From contig NZ_CQAZ01000023.1 of NCBI RefSeq assembly GCF_001152565.1, forward strand, positions 19,622-82,430: 62,809 nt of DNA, read 5' to 3'. The notes under the pieces were generated by a model that worked only from the letters and a program-made list of their open reading frames with translations, was not told where the DNA came from and did no database searches. The position numbers and the translations under genes are program-made. Positions 28,629 to 37,786 of this stretch are shown one piece after another (position 1 is the stretch's first letter; each line of letters opens with the position of its first letter). Source of the DNA: Yersinia pekkanenii (GTDB taxonomy: Bacteria > Pseudomonadota > Gammaproteobacteria > Enterobacterales > Enterobacteriaceae).

Positions 28629-29378
28629 TTATTCTTTAACCAGAGTCCCTTTACCTTGTGTAAACGATAATTTTTCTTCAACGTTTGCGCCGTAATCGTT
28701 TAACACTTTGTAATTTACAGCTGAAATACTTGAGGTTTTATTTTTCGGATAAAATACCAGTGTTGAAAAAGGAGCTAACATTTCGGTATTAAGCTCTACT
28801 TTATTCCCACCTGTTATCGCCACACCACTATCAAAGGAGATATAATAAGGCGTCGGATTAGTCACTTTCACACCTTGGCCTTTCTGACTATCGCTAATCA
28901 GTTCCCATTGCAGTTTCTCTCTTTGTTCAGAGCCACTACTATCCAATGAGGTTGGTCGATAGAAAATTTTAATTCGGGTGCGAAAAGCCAGTTCAAGTTT
29001 ATTTTTATCACTTCCATCTTTTTGTACTGAGGGTATATCCAGCATATTAAACCAGAATACTGACTCTTTATCCTGCGGCAATGCCATACCGTTATAAATT
29101 ATACGGATGCTTTGACCTTTACCGGCCTCAACACGAAATACCGGCGGGGTAACCATAAAAGGAACAGTTACGTTATTAATATTAGCATTACTCTTTCCGT
29201 CATCGACCCAAACTTGTACTAAAGCTGGCTGCGTGCCTTTATTATTAGTCCGTATGCTGACTTCTTTTTGGGCTGCCGGAAATATCACACGAGTGCCACT
29301 AATCGTCATAGCAGCATACGTTGGGATGTTGCCAGCAATCAGCGACAACACTAAAATAATTGTTTTATAAAACATCAC
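28629..29378 (-). CDS. Periplasmic fimbrial chaperone
   Basis: A 249-residue PapD-like chaperone with a cleavable signal (FYKTIILVLSLIAGNIPTYA). Domain 1 has the conserved GTRVIFPAAQKEVSIRTNN and the PVFRVEAGKGQSIRIIYNG segment that holds the subunit-binding Arg/Lys. The F-G loop and LPQDKESVFWFNMLDIP signature follow. It delivers pilins to the usher 88 bp downstream. Length and motifs are typical of FGS-type chaperones. Confidence 0.93.
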   Translation of the reverse strand: MMFYKTIILVLSLIAGNIPTYAAMTISGTRVIFPAAQKEVSIRTNNKGTQPALVQVWVDDGKSNANINNVTVPFMVTPPVFRVEAGKGQSIRIIYNGMALPQDKESVFWFNMLDIPSVQKDGSDKNKLELAFRTRIKIFYRPTSLDSSGSEQREKLQWELISDSQKGQGVKVTNPTPYYISFDSGVAITGGNKVELNTEMLAPFSTLVFYPKNKTSSISAVNYKVLNDYGANVEEKLSFTQGKGTLVKE

Positions 29379-29413
29379 GCTACCAAATAATAATGCGTTG
29401 AATGAGCAAGTTT

Positions 29414-29506
29414 ATTGTTATAACACCTTGCTACCAGCCCTTTTATCAGCCTGAGCAGTAAGGTGTTATTACTTGCTAACATGCGGCCCGATTAAAGATG
29501 GGCCGC
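29414..29506 (-). promoter_or_regulatory. Stem-loops between the major pilin and chaperone genes
   Basis: Two inverted repeats lie in the gap after the pilin stop: GCGGCCC/GGGCCGC (29483-29506) and a larger one built on AACACCTT/AAGGTGTT (about 29421-29467) extended by GCAAG/CTTGC. Neither has a clean T run. Such structures often stabilise pilin mRNA or attenuate read-through so the major pilin is made in excess. Confidence 0.6.
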
Positions 29507-29529
29507 AAACCTATCATCCCAAAGGGATA

Positions 29530-30084
29530 TTAGTTATAAGCCAGTACGTATTGAACTTGAGCAGTCACATCACCAGCAGTAGTTGCTGCAGTTGCATAGT
29601 AGCCACCTGCGTAAGACATACGCACAGTACCTGGAGCGTCAACATCAGCACCTGGGATAACATCAAATTTAGAACCGGTATCACCAACAAGGATCTGCGA
29701 TGCATCTGAGATGTTGTACAAACGAACTTCAACTTTGCCAGCTGCCGTAGCAGATTCAGCGTTGTTTGTCAGGTTACCCGTCACTGGGTTAGCGCCGGTG
29801 CTGTTGATAGCTTCAAAGTGAGCAGCTACGCTGGTGATTTCAGTCGGGCAATTAACTACGTCGATAACGAAGCTAGTAGAACCGGCTTCTTCACCAGCCG
29901 CGCTCAGATTCTGGGTAGAAAGCGTCGGCAATGTTACAACAATGTTTTCACTTCCAGCTGCAACTTCACAAGTTTCGTTGATCAATTTACCGTTGAAAGT
30001 AACAGTACCATCGGTACCTGCAAAAGCAGTCGCTGAAGCAACAGACAGAGCCAGAGCACAGACTGCTAAATTTACTTTACGCAT
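29530..30084 (-). CDS. Major fimbrial subunit (type 1-like pilin)
   Basis: A 184-residue FimA-like pilin: signal peptide VNLAVCALALSVASATAFA, first mature strand GTVTFNGKLINETCEV, second Cys in VVNCPTE, and a C-terminal chaperone-binding strand TAQVQYVLAYN. It is the first gene of the fimbrial operon, preceded by a 162-bp gap after tssH on the same strand. Together with chaperone, usher and minor pilin it forms a conventional operon, but with no tip adhesin next to it; a candidate adhesin sits on the other T6SS arm at 37.8 kb. Confidence 0.92.
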   Translation of the reverse strand: MRKVNLAVCALALSVASATAFAGTDGTVTFNGKLINETCEVAAGSENIVVTLPTLSTQNLSAAGEEAGSTSFVIDVVNCPTEITSVAAHFEAINSTGANPVTGNLTNNAESATAAGKVEVRLYNISDASQILVGDTGSKFDVIPGADVDAPGTVRMSYAGGYYATAATTAGDVTAQVQYVLAYN

Positions 30085-30246
30085 AATTTTTATCCTTTAG
30101 TTTATTTTAAAATATTATTTATTGGTTAAAACATCTATATAGTTCACATCTACACGGACAGGTGTTTACTATTCTTTTTTTGCCTTTTATTATTACAAGT
30201 AACAGCAAATATTGGTTGAATAAAACACATCATCATCACATTAAAA

Positions 30247-32955
30247 TTAATGTATTTTATCATTTTCATTCAACACCGAGACCGTAAATTTATTTTCAAC
30301 TTTATCGACGAAAACAATCTGCTTAGGCATCACATTGTGGTCGCGCAAAATAAACTTGCCAATTTCCGGTGTAATATTTTTTTCAATATAACGAATAAGC
30401 ATCCGCGCGCCGGTTTCTGCCACCGAACAACAGCTAACGACATCGTCAACCACTTTGTCACTGTATTGCAGCGTCAACTGATGTTGAGACTGCAAACGCC
30501 CGCCGATACGATCTAAATGTAACCGGACAATATGTTGCAACGCACTTTGTTGTAGCGGCAAATAAGGGATCACCGTAACGCGACCTAAAAATGCTGCGGG
30601 GAAAACTTTCAACAATTCAGGCTGCAAAGCACTTAATATTCCATCTTGATCCGGTGCGGTATCGGGATCAGCTAATAAGTTGCTTAATAACTCACTGCCT
30701 ACATTACTGGTCAACAGCAAAATAGTGTTTTTAAAATCGATAAACCGCCCTTCGCCATCTTCCATCTGACCTTTATCAAATACCTGGAAGAACAGTTCAT
30801 GTACATCAGAATGTGCTTTTTCGATTTCGTCTAACAACACCACACTATAAGGTTTACGACGTACGGCTTCGGTTAACACACCACCTTCACCGTAGCCAAC
30901 ATAGCCCGGAGGCGAACCTTTTAATGATGAAACCGTATGCGATTCTTGATATTCACTCATATTAATAGTGATCAAATTTTGCTCACCACCGTACATACTT
31001 TCAGCAATTGCCAGCGCAGTTTCTGTTTTACCCACACCAGAAGGACCAACCAACATAAAGACGCCCAGTGGCTTTCTTGGATCAGCCATACCCGCACGCG
31101 CAGTCATAATATTTTCGCTCAATTGCACTAATGCATGAGGCTGACCAATAACGCGCTCTTCAAGACGTTGCGGCAGTTCCATCACCGCGCGGATATCGTC
31201 TTTCAGCATTTGTCCTACCTGGATCCCAGTCCAGTCTGCAACGATATTGGCGATCACTGTGGCGTTTACCTCAGCCTGCACCAAGGGTTGTGCACCACGA
31301 ACCTGTAAAAGCTGTTCTTCTAGCTGCGCCAATTGTTGCTGATGCTGCTGGCGTTTATCTTCATCAAGCGTTGGCTGTGAAACCAGTTCATATAGCGCAG
31401 TTCGTGTAGCCGTAATCGCCGCTACCAACTCGCGCTCTGCCTGCCAACGCTGATTAAGCTGGCTGGCTGCTGCTGAAAACTGGGCAATATTTGCTTGTAA
31501 CTGCTCAGCACGTTCGTCCTGCCCTTTACCAAAATGCCGTGCTTTTTCCAGTGATGACAACTCTGTTTGCGCCGTTTCACTCTGGAATGTCAGTTGCTGC
31601 AATTCTGTTGGTTGTGAGAACTGCGCCACCGCAACTCGTGCACAGGCGGTATCGAGCAAACTGATCGCCTTATCTGGTAACTGACGAGCCGGAATATAAC
31701 GATGAGACAAACGTACCGCAGCCTGCAAGGCTTCATCCATTATCCATACACCGTGGTGCTTTTCTAACGCAGGTGTTAGCCCACGCAGCATGGAAATCGC
31801 GGTGTTTTCATCAGGCTCACCGACCTGAAGCACTTGGAAACGACGGGTCAGCGCCGGATCTTTTTCAATGTGGCGTTTAAACTCACTCCAGGTAGTGGCA
31901 CCAATGGTACGCAATTGACCACGCGCCAAAGCAGGTTTCAGCAAGTTCGCTGCATCGCCAGTGCCGGCATTACCACCCGCACCAATCAGAGTGTGTACTT
32001 CATCGATAAACAAGATTACCGGTGTTGGTGAAGCCATCGCTTCGTCCAAAACATTCTTCAAACGAGCTTCAAACTCACCTTTCATACTGGCACCCGCAGA
32101 GAGAGCGACAATATCCAACGCCAGTAAGCTGACCTGACTCAGTGCTGGCGGCATTTCACCCGCAGCAATAGCCAATGCCAATCCTTCAACTACCGCCGTT
32201 TTCCCTACGCCGGCTTCACCGGTAAGCAGCGGATTGTTTTGTCGGCGACGCAGTAATATATCCACCATGGTGCTAATTTCATGATTACGCCCCAGCACCG
32301 GGTCTATCTTGCCTTCACGGGCCAATGCGGTCAGATCAGTGGTGTACTGCGCTAATGTACCTGTGCTTTTATGACCAATAGCATTACTGGCTTCGCCGGG
32401 TAACGCGCCGTCATACATCGGGCTGCCATCTGTGGCTGTTTCATTCGCTTCCGGTGATGTCTGCGTAATGAAATTCAAATCGCTGCTCAAATGCTCCAGA
32501 GAGACTTTTTCCATTTCTGGGGCAATAACAAACAGCGCCCGGCGCAACTCCATGTTGGTTAACATCGCCAGCAGCAGGTGACCACTACGAATACGAGTAT
32601 CTAAACATTCTAAACTGGCATAGACCCATGCCCGTTCAATGGCTAACTCAATATGGTATGAAAAATCGGAGATGCTGGTCGCACCGACTGGCAATTTGGC
32701 CAGTGCCTGAGCTAAGCCGCGCTCAAAAGCGTCAACATCCACCGCAAAATATCGAATAATATGTTTAAGGTCGTTATCATCCTGATGCCAAAGTTGGTTC
32801 AACCAATGAACCAGCTCTACATAAGGGTTACCGCGCAACTTACAAATAGTGGTCGCACTTTCAATACCTTTAAAAAGAGTGGCATCCAGTTTGCCAAATA
32901 AATTTTTCCTGGTAATAGCCACGTTGTTTATCCTGGTCTTTTTAACTGTATTCAC
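30247..32955 (-). CDS. clpV: T6SS AAA+ unfoldase ClpV (TssH)
   Basis: ClpV disassembles contracted TssBC sheaths for reuse. The 902-residue protein has an N-domain (about 1-160). The first AAA+ module has LTGEAGVGKTAVVEGLALAI (Walker A) and ILFIDEVHTLIGAGG (Walker B). A coiled-coil middle domain follows (about 410-540). The second AAA+ module has VGPSGVGKTETALAIAESM and VVLLDEIEKAHSD, and a ClpB-type C-terminal domain closes the protein. It is the first gene of the minus-strand arm. The fimbrial operon lies between it and tssB, where related loci have core tss genes. Confidence 0.96.
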   Translation of the reverse strand: MNTVKKTRINNVAITRKNLFGKLDATLFKGIESATTICKLRGNPYVELVHWLNQLWHQDDNDLKHIIRYFAVDVDAFERGLAQALAKLPVGATSISDFSYHIELAIERAWVYASLECLDTRIRSGHLLLAMLTNMELRRALFVIAPEMEKVSLEHLSSDLNFITQTSPEANETATDGSPMYDGALPGEASNAIGHKSTGTLAQYTTDLTALAREGKIDPVLGRNHEISTMVDILLRRRQNNPLLTGEAGVGKTAVVEGLALAIAAGEMPPALSQVSLLALDIVALSAGASMKGEFEARLKNVLDEAMASPTPVILFIDEVHTLIGAGGNAGTGDAANLLKPALARGQLRTIGATTWSEFKRHIEKDPALTRRFQVLQVGEPDENTAISMLRGLTPALEKHHGVWIMDEALQAAVRLSHRYIPARQLPDKAISLLDTACARVAVAQFSQPTELQQLTFQSETAQTELSSLEKARHFGKGQDERAEQLQANIAQFSAAASQLNQRWQAERELVAAITATRTALYELVSQPTLDEDKRQQHQQQLAQLEEQLLQVRGAQPLVQAEVNATVIANIVADWTGIQVGQMLKDDIRAVMELPQRLEERVIGQPHALVQLSENIMTARAGMADPRKPLGVFMLVGPSGVGKTETALAIAESMYGGEQNLITINMSEYQESHTVSSLKGSPPGYVGYGEGGVLTEAVRRKPYSVVLLDEIEKAHSDVHELFFQVFDKGQMEDGEGRFIDFKNTILLLTSNVGSELLSNLLADPDTAPDQDGILSALQPELLKVFPAAFLGRVTVIPYLPLQQSALQHIVRLHLDRIGGRLQSQHQLTLQYSDKVVDDVVSCCSVAETGARMLIRYIEKNITPEIGKFILRDHNVMPKQIVFVDKVENKFTVSVLNENDKIH

Positions 32956-33675
32956 ATCTGTCTGTATTTTTATGCCGGATGTCTATATCAGTTTATATGT
33001 GTATTGATGGTGGCTCGTAGGGTAAAAATAATTACGTAACGAACTATCTCGTGGGGCCAAGAGTAATGTGATTAAATAAAAAACAAAAGCAGATTAATTC
33101 AATATTTATCATTTTAAGAATTTCACTCGACTTAATGTCCTACTGCGCTTAAATATACTAACCCTCCATCAAACATTAATATAAGACAACCTCACCAACC
33201 AATGTAAGATAATTCCATTAATAGGTATGGAAATTTCCTACAATAAAAATTTAAGCGTAATTTGAATATAATACACACTCATTTTAATTAGGAATTTCGC
33301 CCACGCAAAAGTCCTAAAATCATATCGTAGCCATAACGCAACCCATTGATTAAAGTCAGCATGTAATTATAAACCATTAGTTCTAACATTATAAAGCCTT
33401 TAAAGAAAGTTGAGTCATACACTCCAGCATGTAATAATTCCCATACTAATTTATATTAAAAAACATTATTACAAACCTTCTCCTACATCATCTGCAAAGT
33501 AGAATAAAAATAATATTTTAATTTATTGTGTGCAGACAAAATTGATAAAATTATTTCGTTGTCTATAAATGCCGTTATCTATGAATGTATAGAATCTTAA
33601 TAAACGAGCACAATGATAGAAGTAATTCGACTGATAGGGCGAAAGAAAGCTGACATAAAACAACCGAGGCAGTAA
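32956..33675. promoter_or_regulatory. Divergent promoter region between tssH and tssF
   Basis: A 720-bp AT-rich gap between the two diverging T6SS arms, so both main promoters should lie here. I see no clear sigma-54 (GG-N10-GC) site with a matching spacer and no convincing operator. It also contains a possible 33-codon gene (next entry). The size and base composition would allow silencing by H-NS-like proteins, which is inference. Confidence 0.6.
33288..33389 (-). CDS. Possible 33-residue membrane-associated peptide
   Basis: A small minus-strand ORF in the T6SS divergent region: it begins MLELMVYNYMLTLINGLRYG and ends with a basic LLRGRNS. AAAGG lies about nine bases before the ATG. The middle is hydrophobic/aromatic with glycines, suggesting membrane association. 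I do not recognise it. It is too short to be secure, but the coherent composition and ribosome-binding site in an otherwise non-coding region make it worth listing. Confidence 0.35.
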   Translation of the reverse strand: MLELMVYNYMLTLINGLRYGYDMILGLLRGRNS

Positions 33676-35556
33676 GTGGATCACAAATTTCTTGACTACT
33701 ACAATAAAGAGCTGACTTTCATGCGCGAAATGGCGCAAGAGTTCGCCGATAAGCATCCTAAAATTGCGGGCCGTTTGGGTATGCATGGGATTGAAGTTGC
33801 CGATCCCTATGTCGAGCGTCTGATCGAATCTTTCTGCTTTTTATCCGCCAGAACCCAAATAAAACTAGATGCCGAGTTCCCTAAATTTACTCAGCGTCTG
33901 TTGGATATTGTCTATCCTAATTACAACTCACCCACTCCCTCTATGGGGGTCATTCAGCTTAAGCCAAATCTGAAAGAGGGTGACCTGACCCTGGGGTATA
34001 ATGTTCCTCGTGGCAGCTCCTTCTTCACCCATATTGCGCCAGGCGAAACCACGCGCTGTGAATTCCGCAGTGGGCAGGATGTGGGGCTGTGGCCACTGGA
34101 GATAACCGAGGCGCGCCTTAGCTCTGTGCCACCTGACATGCCTAATCTGGAGAAGCACCGGATTCCCTATCACCGGCTTAAGGGTGCCTTGCGCATTAAA
34201 TTAAAACTGGTGGGTGACTTACAATTCTCACAGTTGGAGGGGCTGGATCGGTTACCCATCTATATTGATGGGGACGAGAGAATAGTTTCACATATCTTTG
34301 AACTCCTGCATGCCAGCCATGTTGCTACCATCATTCGGGCAGGCCACGGAGAAACAGCAGAAGATACCGTAATCAGTGACAACCCTCTCTCTTTTGAGGG
34401 GCTCAGCCCTGATCAAAGCCTGTTGCCGTTGTCATGGAATATTTTCCATGGCCATAACCTGATGCACGAATATTTTACCTGCCGCCAGCGGTTCTATTTC
34501 TTTACCCTGACACAATTATCCAAAAGTCTGCGCAATAATCATACCAACGAAGCAGAGATAATCATCTTACTGGATCGGTTGCCGCAGGAGCTAGTGAGCC
34601 ATGTTGCTGCCTCTCGTTTCCTATTAAATTGCACCCCGGTGATCAATCTGTTTCCGAAGCGGATGGATAAGATTGAGATCAATCGGGCGTTGAACGATTT
34701 TCATGTGGTACCTGATCGTAGCCGTCCGCTAGACTACGAAGTCTTCTCGATCAGTAAAGTGTTTGGTCAACAGGCTGAAACCAGCAAAGAGGTGGTATTT
34801 AATCCTCTCTACCAAACCCGCCACTGTGACAATGGTAATTTTGGTCGTTATTTCTCCATTACCCGCAAGTCCAGGACCGGTCAGAATAATAAACGGAAGT
34901 ATGACACCCGCACCCCTTATGCCAGTACTGAGGTGTTTGTTTCGTTAGTTGACCAACAAGAAGCACCTTATGGCGATAGCCTGCGCTATTTATCTATCGA
35001 GGCACTGGTGACTAATCGGGATCTGCCTCGACTCATTTCGAGTAGTGGTAACTTTGAATTAACCATGTCGGATTCGGCGCCAGTGCATGGCGCGCGCTTC
35101 GTATTCCAGCCCAGTGCTCCGCGAGCCCCCTTTGCCATCGATGAATCTGCCTGGCGTTTGATTCGTCAGCTCAGTTTCAACTATCTGCCGTTGTCTGATA
35201 TGTCCCATTCCAATGGCGGTGAATCATTGCGCAATATGCTGCGCCTGTTTGTTAATGCTTCAGACCATGAATCGAATACCCAAATTGATGCGTTGGTTGG
35301 CTGTAAAAGCGAGCCGGTGATCCGACGGTTGCCGGGTAATGGTCTGCTGGTTTATGGCCGTGGTATCTGCTGCACACTGACTGTCGATGAAGAAGGATTC
35401 TCCGGTATCAGCCCTTATCTGTTTGGTTTGATCATGGAAAACTATCTGGCGCGCCATGCTGCCATCAACGTGTTTACTGAAACCGAACTGAACTCCATGC
35501 AAAGAGGGCGTGTCGGTCAATGGAAAGCCCGCCCTGGCCGACGAGGAGTCCTGTAA
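33676..35556 (+). CDS. tssF: T6SS baseplate protein TssF
   Basis: TssF (VasA/ImpG) forms the baseplate wedge with TssG. The 626-residue product begins with LDYYNKELTFMREMAQEFA, then YVERLIESFCFLSARTQIKL and FPKFTQRLLDIVYPNY, the signature N-terminal block of the family. The start codon is GTG at 33676 with GAGG upstream. Its stop overlaps the tssG start by one base (TAATG). It opens the plus-strand arm. Confidence 0.96.
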   Translation: MDHKFLDYYNKELTFMREMAQEFADKHPKIAGRLGMHGIEVADPYVERLIESFCFLSARTQIKLDAEFPKFTQRLLDIVYPNYNSPTPSMGVIQLKPNLKEGDLTLGYNVPRGSSFFTHIAPGETTRCEFRSGQDVGLWPLEITEARLSSVPPDMPNLEKHRIPYHRLKGALRIKLKLVGDLQFSQLEGLDRLPIYIDGDERIVSHIFELLHASHVATIIRAGHGETAEDTVISDNPLSFEGLSPDQSLLPLSWNIFHGHNLMHEYFTCRQRFYFFTLTQLSKSLRNNHTNEAEIIILLDRLPQELVSHVAASRFLLNCTPVINLFPKRMDKIEINRALNDFHVVPDRSRPLDYEVFSISKVFGQQAETSKEVVFNPLYQTRHCDNGNFGRYFSITRKSRTGQNNKRKYDTRTPYASTEVFVSLVDQQEAPYGDSLRYLSIEALVTNRDLPRLISSSGNFELTMSDSAPVHGARFVFQPSAPRAPFAIDESAWRLIRQLSFNYLPLSDMSHSNGGESLRNMLRLFVNASDHESNTQIDALVGCKSEPVIRRLPGNGLLVYGRGICCTLTVDEEGFSGISPYLFGLIMENYLARHAAINVFTETELNSMQRGRVGQWKARPGRRGVL

Positions 35557-36581
35557 TGCAACCTGATGAGAAAATTCATCAGAAAGGTCTGACCAATCTG
35601 GATGTCTGGTATCAAGAAGCACAGCCCTGGAATGCGGGTTTTATCAGCATGATGCGCGCTAATGCTGCCCGCACTGCCGATATGCCAGCGCCAGGGCAAG
35701 CTATGCTGCCTGAGCAAGAAACATTCCGTATCGGGCAAAGTGCCAGTATGGCGTTCTCACCCCGTGAGATATCCCATGTTGAAATCAAAGACGGGAAATT
35801 GGATCTACAGCTTTTTGGTCTGGGTATTTGGGGGCCGCATGGTGCGATGCCTCTGCAGATGACCGAACTGGCCTACACCCGCGCTGAACTGCATGACCAT
35901 ACGATGACCGACTTCGTTGATCTTTTTCATCATCGTGCTCTATCCCAATTTTATCGGGCCTGGTTTGTCTCGCAGGATACCGCTTCGCTGGATAGGCAAC
36001 ATGATGAAAAATTTTCCTTTTATGTCGGTAGCCTGGCCGGGCTTGATCCACAGGAACTGACTAATAGTGCGTTGCCGGTTCATGCACACCTCGCCTCATC
36101 AGCACATTTAATTCGTGAAGCGCGTAATCCTGAAGGTTTATTGGGTGCGTTGCAGTACTACTTTGAAGTGCCGGTCAGCATGGTGGAATACGCCCCGCAA
36201 TGGATCTATCTGGATAAAAATGACCAGACCCAGCTCGGTGACGGTGACTCGGCGATGATGTTGGGTGACGGTGCCATTCTGGGCGATACCGTTTTAGATC
36301 GGCAGCACAAATTTGAACTGATCTTCGGCCCGCTCAGCCTACAGCAGTACCAACGTTTCAGCCCCTCCGGACAGGATTTGCCCATATTACGTGAGTGGGT
36401 ACGTAACTTTGTCGGATTTGAATATGCCTGGGAAGTCCGGTTGATATTAGCTGCCAGTGAAGTCCCTATTGCGACTCTGGAGGGCGGGAGTCAGTTGGGA
36501 TACACCAGTTGGCTGGCGCGGGATGATATCTCTGCCGATGTCCGAGGGATGAGTTTTGAACCCGAAATGCACTGCTATTAA
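35556..36581 (+). CDS. tssG: T6SS baseplate protein TssG
   Basis: TssG (VasB/ImpH) is the wedge partner of TssF. The 341-residue product has the family segment FRIGQSASMAFSPREI, LQLFGLGIWGPHGAMPLQM with the conserved FGL..GPHG..P motif, and LFHHRALSQFYRAW. I use ATG 35556, which overlaps the tssF stop; the longer ORF beginning at 35520 would run inside tssF. Confidence 0.95.
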   Translation: MQPDEKIHQKGLTNLDVWYQEAQPWNAGFISMMRANAARTADMPAPGQAMLPEQETFRIGQSASMAFSPREISHVEIKDGKLDLQLFGLGIWGPHGAMPLQMTELAYTRAELHDHTMTDFVDLFHHRALSQFYRAWFVSQDTASLDRQHDEKFSFYVGSLAGLDPQELTNSALPVHAHLASSAHLIREARNPEGLLGALQYYFEVPVSMVEYAPQWIYLDKNDQTQLGDGDSAMMLGDGAILGDTVLDRQHKFELIFGPLSLQQYQRFSPSGQDLPILREWVRNFVGFEYAWEVRLILAASEVPIATLEGGSQLGYTSWLARDDISADVRGMSFEPEMHCY

Positions 36582-36658
36582 CCCATAACCTGCACGGCTG
36601 TTAGCCTAAAAACGAAAAATAAACCACGACGTCCACCCATGGCGTTAAAAGGAAAAAC

Positions 36659-37780
36659 ATGAGTGTACAGCGTATTACTGACAGTACGGGTTATTATCAC
36701 CGCCTGATACAAGCTATTCCAGGTGACCACCCCTGCGGCCTAACTCTGGAATATGATTCAGCATTTCTTATGATGCAGACAAAATTGCAACCCAAATTGA
36801 CTGCCGAATATGGCGATTTTGTCGAAGTTGCCGAACCCACTAACTGGACAGATACCGAGCGAAAATGCCTCGAACTGCTGGGTAAAGCTCGCGATGTGCG
36901 GCTGCTTATTATTCTGATGCGTTGTCGCCTGCGCCAAATTGGTGTCAGTGCCGTGTACGAAGGGCTGGAGGCCATACTCTGGTGCCTGAATACCTGGCCT
37001 GATGACCTGCACCCCCAACTCTTTGATGAAGGGGAGTTTGAACCCTTTATGCGGGCTAATGCCCTGGCAGAATTGGACAATCCTGAAGGGTTTATCGCTG
37101 ACTTTCGCAACCAGTTGTTACCTAAAGCAGCAGGAATGCAGATTTCAGTTAAAGAGATGGAAAAAGCTCACTCCTTCCCTCGTGAAGAAGGGGCACTGGA
37201 AGAAGGCATACTGGAAGCGATTAAGCATGAATGGCAGAGCCGTGGCGACAGTACCATCCTCTCGTTGCAGAAAGCCTATGCCTTGTTGTTGGAATTAACG
37301 GCGCGGACTAATGATTCCCTTGGCGACATTACACCAGACTTTGTCAGATTGACCTCACTACTGCGCCACTTTGCCGGGGATGATCTGGCGGCGGTGGTCG
37401 CTTTTGAAGTAGCGGAATACATTGCGGTTCCACTGGATAATGAGCCAGACATCGCCTCCCCTGATCCCCTGATAACGGCAGCAGCAATGGCGGTAACAGC
37501 AGAGATCGACACTGCGATGCCGCCTGTTCAGCCGCAAGCACCATTACCCCCGGCACCTGTCGCGCTGCAAGCGCCAACACTGCCAAAAGGGATTCAAAAC
37601 CGTGCGGATGCCTTATCTCGACTTATTGAGGTCCGCCAGTGGTTTACCCATGCCGAACCCAGCAGCCCGGTCATTGCTTTATTGTCTTTTTCAGAAAAAA
37701 CAATCGGCAAAAGCTTTGGTGAATTACTTCAGATCATTCCCCAGGAACTGATTTCTAAACTTGATACAGAACAGGAGTAG
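36659..37780 (+). CDS. tssA: T6SS assembly protein TssA
   Basis: TssA primes tube/sheath polymerisation on the baseplate. The 373-residue protein has the ImpA N-terminal domain: IPGDHPCGLTLEYDSAF near the start, then PTNWTDTERKCLELLGKARD and YEGLEAILWCLNTWPDDLHP. A Pro/Ala-rich linker (about residues 285-310) leads to a short C-terminal region with SRLIEVRQWFTHAEPSSPV, of the short TssA class. It starts 77 bp after tssG with AAAAGGAAAAAC upstream. Confidence 0.92.
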   Translation: MSVQRITDSTGYYHRLIQAIPGDHPCGLTLEYDSAFLMMQTKLQPKLTAEYGDFVEVAEPTNWTDTERKCLELLGKARDVRLLIILMRCRLRQIGVSAVYEGLEAILWCLNTWPDDLHPQLFDEGEFEPFMRANALAELDNPEGFIADFRNQLLPKAAGMQISVKEMEKAHSFPREEGALEEGILEAIKHEWQSRGDSTILSLQKAYALLLELTARTNDSLGDITPDFVRLTSLLRHFAGDDLAAVVAFEVAEYIAVPLDNEPDIASPDPLITAAAMAVTAEIDTAMPPVQPQAPLPPAPVALQAPTLPKGIQNRADALSRLIEVRQWFTHAEPSSPVIALLSFSEKTIGKSFGELLQIIPQELISKLDTEQE

Positions 37781-37786
37781 TCAGCC

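Noticed and set aside
32956-33675. Sigma-54 promoter for the T6SS arms
   Set aside because: No GG-N10-GC element with the TGGCAC..TTGC pattern was found on either strand by eye.
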